A stretch of DNA of 16,751 nt, from NCBI GenBank assembly GCA_000333855.2, contig CM007331.1, positions 494,837 to 511,587 of the forward strand, read 5' to 3'. Position numbers and translations under genes: made by a program. Source of the stretch: Endotrypanum monterogeii. Taxonomy: Eukaryota > Euglenozoa > Kinetoplastea > Trypanosomatida > Trypanosomatidae. A model generated the notes under the pieces. The model made no database searches, was not told the DNA's origin, and saw nothing but the letters and a program-made list of their open reading frames with translations. Positions 1-6,721 of the stretch are shown in pieces (the first letter of the stretch is position 1; every line of letters begins with the position of its first letter).

Positions 1-12
1 TATATATATATA
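1..12. repeat. (TA)n microsatellite at window start
   Basis: Six TA units open the window. The other end of the window also runs into a long (TA)n array, which suggests that the contig is bounded by microsatellites that an assembler could not cross. That is an inference. Confidence 0.75.
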
Positions 13-914
13 CTTTGACGTGTTTTTTTCTTATACATTAAATGTTGGACTAAAAAAAAAAATGTTTAATACTACTCTAGTCATAATAATAATAGTAATC
101 GAGATGATATGCTTCCTCATGGCATATGCACATTGTTTACCTTCTTCACTATTTTTTCTTCCTTTCGAATGCCCTAATGATTGTGTGGAGAAACCCGTTT
201 GTGCATCTAAAACATACGCGTAAACATTCTTTTGTATAAATAAGATAAATATATCTAGATATTCGGAAACAGACATTTTTTTTTTTTTGATGGCGCAATC
301 CTGTGTGTTTCTAGTCATGTGTGTCCGTTTTTTTTTCTACTTGCACACTAGCGAATCAGTCTCAGCGCGAAAGTGTAGCTTCTCATGGCCTTGCGATGTG
401 CATCAGTTTTTACTTGCATCTCCACGAACCACACCACGATAGGTTTTCCCGAAGATTAAATTCTTCTCCTCTCTTCTGGCATTTGATGCGGCTCTACGCT
501 CTGTAGCGGTAGGCGAGGGTCTGCGTCTGAAGCTGTGACTGAGCTGGATTCTTTGAGCACACGCGAGGGTTTTCAAAAAAAAAAAAGGTACATGATTTTC
601 TCGCTTGCTGTTGACCAACAAATCGTCTACGCATACACCAACATCTCTGAAGACATAAACTTTTCCCATTTCTCCTTCATTTCTTTGGGTCCTGCATATC
701 AATTTTTTTTTTCGATTTGTTTCTTATTCAGGTCTTCACTGTTCCCTCGGCGTTGTATATGGTAGTCTGCTTTCGATGTTGCGCCTCTTTTTTTTTTCTT
801 CTTTCAGCGTTCGAAGGAGTGGGGAGAAGGTTTTCTCCACACGAAAGAATTGACAAAAAAAAGGAATTTGGTGCCGTCAGATGAGAGATGTCAACATATA
901 ACGCTCATGTAATA

Positions 915-926
915 CCCCCCCCCCCC
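915..926. repeat. C12 homopolymer
   Basis: Twelve consecutive C are followed by ACCC and a short (AC)n. It is length-unstable and is a likely place for sequencing length errors. No function can be inferred. Confidence 0.8.
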
Positions 927-1558
927 ACCCACACACACGCTTCGACGAAGACTTGCAAAAAAAAAAAATCGTGACTGCGGAAGTTAATTGAGGAATCCAA
1001 TAAAAAATCTTTACTATGGAACGCGTTAGCCTTGTGTGCTACCAAGAATATTTCCGTCTCAGATTCAAAGAGGAGGCGGAATGATAGGGTTATTGCTCTC
1101 ATCTTCATGGCACCTGACTCACTTCTCTGGGTATTTGCAAGGCTACATTTTTTCCCTTGTAGTTGAATGAAACAACGCGAAGCGAACACATACTTTTCTA
1201 CAAAAAATGGGAAGAAAAAAAGTTGACCACTGGGTCGCATTTCTCCCTGCGAGATGGGCCCTGCAGTATAGGTGGTGGTGGGGACGTGTGTTTCTGCCAG
1301 ACAGAGAATTCTGTGGACTGTGCGTTTGGGGGCTACGGCGAGAGTACAGTGTATATTAAATTTGTGATGGATCGCTTGAGTCTGCACTCACACGCGCAAA
1401 AAAAAAAAAAACTAAAGAAGACTTGACGCAACGCATCTCACAAATGTTCGCTCCGCAGCATCAACCTTTCTGTTGCTGCTCTCTGGTTGTTGTATTCATT
1501 CTCCTCGTTCACTTGCAACTGGTTTCCCCCTCTCGTCTTCCTTTTTTTTTTTTATTTC

Positions 1559-1590
1559 GGGGGCGGGGGCGGGGGCGGGGGCGGGGGCGG
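1559..1590 (+). repeat. (GGGGGC)5 repeat, predicted G-quadruplex
   Basis: Five runs of five G (1559-1563, 1565-1569, 1571-1575, 1577-1581, 1583-1587) are separated by single C and followed by CGG. Four or more G runs with one-base loops are the strongest class of predicted G-quadruplex. On the + (transcribed) strand it would form in nascent RNA. It lies between a T12 tract (1542-1553) and the next AG (1619-1620), so it sits inside a possible trans-splicing signal. Function is inferred only. Confidence 0.8.
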
Positions 1591-1738
1591 CAACTCTCCG
1601 GCCGCGGTCACCTCAACCAGAGGCGACTGAGAGTTGTCTTGTGAGCCTCGCTTACCTTTCCTCTCTATTCTTTGGTATTGCTCGATTTCTCGAACATCCC
1701 CCGTTTCGGCATCAGTTCTTTGTCTCCCGCTTTTCCTC

Positions 1739-1755
1739 ATATATATATATATATA
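1739..1755. repeat. (AT)n microsatellite
   Basis: An uninterrupted AT dinucleotide run lies directly upstream of the T-rich polypyrimidine tract that precedes the first ABCA gene. Confidence 0.8.
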
Positions 1756-1756
1756 G

Positions 1757-1817
1757 TTTTTTTTTTTCTTCTCATCTCCTACCTCATCCCATCCGTATTG
1801 CTGTACCTCTCTCGCAG
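1757..1817 (+). promoter_or_regulatory. Predicted polypyrimidine tract and spliced-leader acceptor of the first ABCA gene
   Basis: A T run continues into a long C/T-rich stretch, and the first AG downstream is at 1816-1817 (context CTCGCAG). Kinetoplastid trans-splicing normally uses the first AG after such a tract. Use of this site would give a 5' UTR of 116 nt containing two upstream ATGs (1845, 1861). An alternative AG at 1843-1844 would remove all of the 5' UTR before the first of these. Predicted from sequence only. Confidence 0.5.
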
Positions 1818-1844
1818 TCCCTCGCTGTCGCCATCACTCTTCAG

Positions 1845-1937
1845 ATGACGACGGCTGGTGATGCTGATCCGCCACACCACTTTTCCGTGCTTTGCTTTGG
1901 TTATCATCGCGCTTGCGGCGCTCAACTTCACGTATGA
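1845..1937 (+). other. Upstream ORF 1, stop overlaps the ABCA start (ATGA)
   Basis: ATG at 1845 opens a 30-codon frame ending in TGA at 1935-1937. This overlaps the transporter ATG at 1934 in the four-base form ATGA. It would lie in the 5' UTR if the acceptor at 1817 is used. Ribosomes scanning from the cap would meet it first, so it could repress or couple translation of the main frame. The peptide has no recognisable domain and conservation is unknown. Confidence 0.4.
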
Positions 1938-1956
1938 GTCACCTTGGTGGCTTTGA
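1861..1956 (+). other. Upstream ORF 2, overlaps the ABCA start
   Basis: ATG at 1861 opens a 31-codon frame that runs past the transporter ATG at 1934 and stops with TGA at 1954-1956. The middle of the predicted peptide is hydrophobic (FALVIIALAALNF). Together with the frame at 1845 it means that two out-of-frame ATGs precede the main start. The second ABCA gene, by contrast, has no ATG in its predicted 5' UTR. It may be chance. Confidence 0.35.
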
Positions 1957-4900
1957 TGGTCTGCCCCCTGACTCTGCAAGGCACTCCTTCGAATACAATA
2001 GTGCGGGCTCCAAGTCGTACTTGCTGAGATATTCTGATGTCGATGAGTCCCTAGGCGCAACAGAAGATCGTGTGGGTTATATGGCGTCTCGTGGAGACCC
2101 AGGTGACCATGTGTACCAGTTTGAGAATGATGATGACGCGGGGGTGCTTGCGAAACACCGTGCAGAGGCGCCTGGAACATCATGCGGGGATGCCGCCGAC
2201 ATTGACGGGTACGAGGCTGTTCCGAGGGTGATGGCACAGCGCACGACCGACACGCACCCCCTTTGTAGCTCCGGGGTGGGAGACCGGAGCTGGTACTCGT
2301 CAAATAAAAGGCGCGCTGGTCTTGGCACCATGCGTCGTAACAACCTGACAGCGCGAGCGGTGCAGTTCGTCGGTGTCGACCATTCGGGCAGTGAGGAGAT
2401 GGGCAACGATTCCTCCTCGACCGATAGTGCGACCGACAGCACCTCAGAGGAGACTTCTAGTCCACCCAGTGGCTCATATCGGGAAGTCACCGTCTGTCTA
2501 AGTGATACCGACAAGGAGCAACTACGTGTCTCCTTCGTAGACCAGTTATTTGCCACGCTGGAACGATCGGCACGTAATTTTTGGCATCGCAAGATCGATC
2601 TCTTCATGGAGATAACTGTACCTCTCATCTTTATCACAATTTCTATCATTTTCTGGGCGATGTGGGGAACAGAAAATATCCAAGCTATTTCTTACCTGGA
2701 TGCGAGCACTGAATCTGGCTCCCTCGGGGCTGCGGATGTTCACGCGCCTCTTATTTACGACTTCACGTGCATAAAGCAGCCGGACGGTACAACGCCGATA
2801 CAGGAGTTCGTACGTTGTACGTCTCAGGTTTCGTCTACTTGCAACCCTGTCACTGGGGAATGTGTCTCACACACCAGAGAGAACTTTATTTGCGATGGGG
2901 ACTCAGGGCTCCTACCGCTTCCTCCGGGATACGAGATATGCCGCGTGAGCTACGTATGGAAAGAACTGATGGAGCAGGCCCTTGCGGCGTACTGGCGGTT
3001 GCTGTCGGCCGTCCCCACCCTTGATGCCTTGATCAGTCTCCAGTGGGTCGCTTTGTCTGCGTACCAACATTTGATCCCTTTTATCTCGAAGACGATGACC
3101 GGAACCGCCTCCAACACACGGTTCAGCTCGATTCTGTGCAGCGGGAATCTGTACTTCGTAGGCGAAGCTAGTGTGACGATGGAGCTGATCGCCTATCTGA
3201 GGGAGACCTCAAAACTTTTTGATTATGTGACGGACTCTAAAGTCTACAGCAGTGCTGCTGAGGTGCGCAGCTCGATGAAGCAGGGCGACCGTTTGTGGGC
3301 GGTGGTTGAACTGCGTCGCATCGATGCCACGGCACTCGACCTTGTGTTGCACATGAACAACTCTGCGTTGCCATCGTTTGCGATAACGTACGATGAATCG
3401 TTCAGTGGTGGCGTGTTGTTCGACACGGCGGAGTTGTACATGTTGTCTGGCTTCAGCACGCTACAGCAGCTAGTGTCTGAGTTTTACCTCAACAAATATC
3501 ACGGAGCTCAGCTGAGGATGACACAGCTCATGGCAGCCGCTGGTACGCCCAAGTACAAGCGCGTGCCGTTCCTCCAACAATCGCGCGACGTGTTACCGTT
3601 AATCTTCAGTCTTGCGTTCCTGTACCGTGTGTCGAAGCATGCAAAGCGTCTTGTGCTGGAAAAGGAGCTGCGGTTGCGAGAGGCTATGCTGATCATGGGG
3701 CTCAAACGGTGGACTCTGTACGTGAGCGACTTCATTGTGCAGGTGGCTCTTATTGTGCCCACATGCGCTCTCTGTGTGGTGATGCTGCGAGTGACGTACG
3801 TGACAAAAAGCGACACGCTGCTTCTTTTTCTGATTTTTTTCCTGTTCACCCTGACCACGATACCGCTCTCAGGTATCATAGCTTCCTTCTTCAGCAAGGC
3901 TCGTTTGGTGGCGCTCACTGCGCCCATCATATACTTCATTCTGGTGATCCCCATTTTTGCCATCAGGAACATACGGGGCTTCGTTGTGGCTGTGGTTTCT
4001 GTCTTCTCCCCCAGCGGATTTGCCGCGGCACTCAACGTGTTTTTCCTTCACGAGTCGGGAAGCGGCTGCGGCGTGAGAGATATGACATCAAAAAGTGATG
4101 CGCCTAATCTTGCAGTTCTGCTTGGAGTTCTGGTGGCGGATTTTTTCTTCTACAACTTGCTGATGCTCTACCTCGACAATGTCATTCCGAAAGACTGGGG
4201 CATGGCGAAGCACCCACTCTTTTTCATAATCGACCCTATTTCGTGGTTGTTCAACTGCCGGCCGATACGCCTAGAGGGCGGCGCCGACGGGCGCGCGGAG
4301 GACGGTGTCTTCGAGGAGGATGACGACACCGACGGGAGCGACGATGTCGTCATAGTAGACGGGCTGCGCAAGATGTACTCGCGTGGTGGCAGGAAGTTCG
4401 TGGCGGTGAACAACCTGTATTGGGGGATGCGGGAGGGCGAGATATCAGTGCTTCTGGGTCACAACGGCGCTGGCAAAACAACGGTCCTAAGCATGATGAC
4501 GGGGATGGCGGTGCCCGACGAGGGGGACTGCTACGTCTACGGCAACTCCGTGCGCACCCAGCTGGACCAAGTGCGCAGTCAGATCGGCTACTGTCCGCAG
4601 CACAACATCCTATGGGACGACCTCACGTGCCGCGAGCACCTCGAGTTCTTTGGACGCATCAAAGGGCTGCGCGGGTGGGAGCTGGAGAATGCGGCGTGCC
4701 GGATGCTCTTCGAAACAAACTTGCTTGAGAAGGTGGACCAGCCAGTCCGGAGTCTTTCCGGTGGCCAGAAGCGCAAACTCTCCGTGTCTATTGCCTTCGT
4801 TGGCTTCAGCCGTTTCGTAATACCCGATGAGCCCACTGCCGGGTTGGACGCTCGGGCTCGTCGATACACGTGGGAGCTACTGCGGCGCATGTCCAAGGAC

Positions 4901-6721
4901 CACACCATATTGCTGACGACGCACTACATGGACGAGGCGGATCTGCTGGGCCACAAAATCGGTATCATGAGCCAGGGGAGGCTCAAGTGCTCCGGTAGCA
5001 GCCAGTTCCTCAAGTCACAACTCGGCGTAGGCTATAGCCTTGTGATTGCCGTCGACCCTGAGCTGGATTTTGAGGCTGTAGACGATGTTGTACTCGGGAG
5101 CGTGTCCGGCGCAAAACTCCTTCGGCGAAACGGGTGTGAGTTGTCGTATCAGTTGCCTACGCATAGCGCTAGTGAGTTTCCCACACTCATGAATGCGATG
5201 GATTGTCTCGAAGCGGGCTGTATACGCGGTTACTCGCTGGCAGCGACGACACTCGAAGAGGTTTTTCTGCGGGTGTCGGAGGATGGAATGCCTGGGCTCA
5301 GGGAAAATTTCGATCCAGAGAGGGTGCGACTTATCTGGAACTGCGAGGTCGAGTCGTCGACGGTGTGGTCGCAGATGAAGGCGATGATGGTGAAACGCTT
5401 CCGGTGTGCCATTCGTGACCGAAGGATGCAGTGCTTCCAGATTGTGTGCCCAGTCGTTTGTCTTCTTATTGCGATGCTGCTAAGTTTGGTGGACTACGCT
5501 GATCCCCAATCGCTTGTGTACAGCTATTCAATGTTCCATCAGGAATCAAAGCCGGTGCTGGACACTGCATTTTGTGACGTGATGTGGGGCAGCACTCCGA
5601 TAACGGAGGGCTTTGATGTGAACGACACTCACTTCAAAAGTGCGGTGTCCTTGTCCAACTACTTGCAAGACACATGGTACACCCATACCGCTCCGCGCTA
5701 CAGCGCGGTTTCTTGCCTTGATCGAGAGTTGACAGCAGTACTGATGGAAAACGGAGGGTGGCGCGGCACAAATGTAAATCTTTTCTTGTACAACTCTTCC
5801 TCCCACCACCAGGCAGGGCTGGATTTGGCAACGTATTACGACTTGTTTCTGAAGCATTTAGTTGGCAGCAACAATGTGTTTATGCGCTACACAGCAGAGC
5901 TCTTCAATAAACCCTCCGGCGTATCAGAGATTAGTTTCATTATCACTGCTACACTGGTGATGGTCCCAATGACGTTTTTGCCTGCCAACCCTGTAGCGTG
6001 GGTGGTGAAGGAGCGGCAGTGCGGCTCTCGGCACCTGCAGAAGATATCTGGGCTGGGATTTTTGGTGTACTGGTCCTCCAATTTTTTGTTTGATATGGCG
6101 GCGTATAGTTTGACGATGCTGTTGTACATAGTGATATTCGCTATTTTCCGTTGGAAGGAGCTCATCGGACCCGATCGTATTGGCGCCATATTTTTTTTGC
6201 TGGTTGTATATGGGCTGACGAGCACCACCGGCGCGTATGCACTCAGTTTTATCTTCAGCGAACACTCCTCTGCACAGACGATGGTCATGGGTCTCAGCTT
6301 TGTCATTGGATTTCTTCTGCTGATGCTGGTGTATGTCTTGGCGATTAACCCGGATAAGGTTGACACGTCTGAAAACATGAGGTTTTTTTTTCGCGTGATC
6401 CCGTCGTTCTGCATTGGCGATGGTCTCGTCTCGCTATTGACGCTGGACAGCAAAATGGCTATCGGTACTGCGAAGGGTCCGTGGGATATGGACATACTGG
6501 GGTGGTCACTGGTGTACATGGCCGTAGAGTTTCCGTTTTTTTTGTTGATTATCTTCTTTCTGGACCACCCCGCCGTGGCGCAGATTGGACAGCGGCTGCG
6601 CTACCATCGAGACGCCGCGCCGATACTTCTTAGCGATGAGGACTCTGATGTGGAGAGGAGCGCGAGGGTGTGTATGCCGCAGCGCAGGCGAATGACACAT
6701 CGGAAGACGTTTTGCGGGTGA
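1934..6721 (+). CDS. 5' fragment of the frameshifted ABCA transporter (1595 aa, lacks NBD2)
   Basis: As it stands, the frame from ATG 1934 encodes both membrane domains, both external loops and NBD1. It then reads 21 out-of-frame residues after Glu1574 and stops at TGA 6719-6721. NBD1 contains Walker A at 4457-4483, a Q-loop region (CPQHNILWDD), LSGGQ at 4754-4768 and an H-loop region (TTHYMDEAD). Its Walker B reads FVIPDE (Asp965, Glu966) with Pro964 where the paralogue has Leu. The N-terminus is about 171 residues longer than that of the neighbouring paralogue and carries Ser/Thr/Asp/Glu clusters. If translated, the product would be a transporter with one nucleotide-binding domain, which is expected to be inactive alone because ABC ATP sites form at an NBD1/NBD2 dimer. 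Confidence 0.75.
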   Translation: MSHLGGFDGLPPDSARHSFEYNSAGSKSYLLRYSDVDESLGATEDRVGYMASRGDPGDHVYQFENDDDAGVLAKHRAEAPGTSCGDAADIDGYEAVPRVMAQRTTDTHPLCSSGVGDRSWYSSNKRRAGLGTMRRNNLTARAVQFVGVDHSGSEEMGNDSSSTDSATDSTSEETSSPPSGSYREVTVCLSDTDKEQLRVSFVDQLFATLERSARNFWHRKIDLFMEITVPLIFITISIIFWAMWGTENIQAISYLDASTESGSLGAADVHAPLIYDFTCIKQPDGTTPIQEFVRCTSQVSSTCNPVTGECVSHTRENFICDGDSGLLPLPPGYEICRVSYVWKELMEQALAAYWRLLSAVPTLDALISLQWVALSAYQHLIPFISKTMTGTASNTRFSSILCSGNLYFVGEASVTMELIAYLRETSKLFDYVTDSKVYSSAAEVRSSMKQGDRLWAVVELRRIDATALDLVLHMNNSALPSFAITYDESFSGGVLFDTAELYMLSGFSTLQQLVSEFYLNKYHGAQLRMTQLMAAAGTPKYKRVPFLQQSRDVLPLIFSLAFLYRVSKHAKRLVLEKELRLREAMLIMGLKRWTLYVSDFIVQVALIVPTCALCVVMLRVTYVTKSDTLLLFLIFFLFTLTTIPLSGIIASFFSKARLVALTAPIIYFILVIPIFAIRNIRGFVVAVVSVFSPSGFAAALNVFFLHESGSGCGVRDMTSKSDAPNLAVLLGVLVADFFFYNLLMLYLDNVIPKDWGMAKHPLFFIIDPISWLFNCRPIRLEGGADGRAEDGVFEEDDDTDGSDDVVIVDGLRKMYSRGGRKFVAVNNLYWGMREGEISVLLGHNGAGKTTVLSMMTGMAVPDEGDCYVYGNSVRTQLDQVRSQIGYCPQHNILWDDLTCREHLEFFGRIKGLRGWELENAACRMLFETNLLEKVDQPVRSLSGGQKRKLSVSIAFVGFSRFVIPDEPTAGLDARARRYTWELLRRMSKDHTILLTTHYMDEADLLGHKIGIMSQGRLKCSGSSQFLKSQLGVGYSLVIAVDPELDFEAVDDVVLGSVSGAKLLRRNGCELSYQLPTHSASEFPTLMNAMDCLEAGCIRGYSLAATTLEEVFLRVSEDGMPGLRENFDPERVRLIWNCEVESSTVWSQMKAMMVKRFRCAIRDRRMQCFQIVCPVVCLLIAMLLSLVDYADPQSLVYSYSMFHQESKPVLDTAFCDVMWGSTPITEGFDVNDTHFKSAVSLSNYLQDTWYTHTAPRYSAVSCLDRELTAVLMENGGWRGTNVNLFLYNSSSHHQAGLDLATYYDLFLKHLVGSNNVFMRYTAELFNKPSGVSEISFIITATLVMVPMTFLPANPVAWVVKERQCGSRHLQKISGLGFLVYWSSNFLFDMAAYSLTMLLYIVIFAIFRWKELIGPDRIGAIFFLLVVYGLTSTTGAYALSFIFSEHSSAQTMVMGLSFVIGFLLLMLVYVLAINPDKVDTSENMRFFFRVIPSFCIGDGLVSLLTLDSKMAIGTAKGPWDMDILGWSLVYMAVEFPFFLLIIFFLDHPAVAQIGQRLRYHRDAAPILLSDEDSDVERSARVCMPQRRRMTHRKTFCG
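4126..5026 (+). repeat. Near-identical NBD1 block, copy A (gene conversion tract)
   Basis: Compared with 12779-13679 at a constant offset of 8653, bases 4126-4800 differ at only two positions (4695 C/T, giving Ala/Val, and 4723 G/A, silent). Bases 4854-5026 are identical. Between them, 4801-4853 differs at 20 of 53 positions. Sequences on either side of the block are clearly diverged at both DNA and protein level. The block encodes the last helix of the first membrane domain, the acidic linker (FEEDDDTDGSDD) and NBD1 up to just past the H-loop. This is best explained by recent conversion between the tandem genes. An assembly merge of two repeats is the alternative. Confidence 0.88.
4801..4853 (+). 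other. Divergent Walker B/D-loop island inside the conversion tract, copy A
   Basis: These 53 bp encode GFSRFVIPDEPTAGLDAR. At the same place the second gene encodes TCSRLVFLDEPTAGMDVG. Twenty mismatches here contrast with two in the 848 flanking bp of the tract. Copy A has Pro in the hydrophobic Walker B strand directly before Asp965, and Ala-Arg after the D-loop Asp. The second gene has the canonical VFLDE. The island may be ancestral sequence left unconverted, a patch from a third paralogue, or an assembly join. Confidence 0.85.
6653..6660 (+). other. Frameshift site (one base missing relative to the paralogue)
   Basis: The first copy reads GTG GAG AGGAG here. The intact paralogue reads GTG GAG AAGGAG at 15327-15338. 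Upstream of 6656 frame 2 matches the family (SDEDSDVE), and from 6658 frame 1 matches (ER..VYA, then the NBD2 start). A single missing A or G in the codon after Glu1574 explains the shift. The site lies in the acidic cytosolic linker between TM12 and NBD2. There is no long homopolymer here, so a pyrosequencing length error is possible but not the obvious cause. Confidence 0.85.

Larger units (their letters stand above)
1..1816. other. Non-coding spacer upstream of the first ABCA gene
   Basis: No convincing gene is seen here. Short frames on both strands are low complexity (runs of F, K, S), lack recognisable domains and overlap one another. The stretch is rich in T tracts on the + strand and holds a (TA)n start, a C12 run, a G5/C1 repeat and an (AT)n microsatellite. 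This is typical of kinetoplastid intergenic DNA, where the 3' UTR of an upstream gene, its poly(A) sites and the trans-splicing signals of the next gene lie. The upstream gene itself is not in the window. Confidence 0.7.

Noticed and set aside
905..1387. 160-codon minus-strand frame
   Set aside because: It has no recognisable motif, contains F/K runs from homopolymers, lies opposite to the direction of the transcription unit, and lacks a splice signal.
1892..1933. Possible upstream start (TTG) for the first transporter, adding 14 residues
   Set aside because: Kinetoplastid nuclear genes start at ATG, the first in-frame ATG is 1934, and an in-frame TGA lies just upstream at 1865.
1473..1937. 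154-codon + strand frame through the G5C repeat
   Set aside because: The translation is low complexity (F runs, GAGAGA from the repeat) with no domain. Only its last part, from ATG 1845, is kept as an upstream ORF.
4168..4413. Antisense frame of 81 codons duplicated exactly at 12821-13066
   Set aside because: It is identical only because it lies in the conversion tract. It is the complement of the acidic linker region and has no independent coding evidence.
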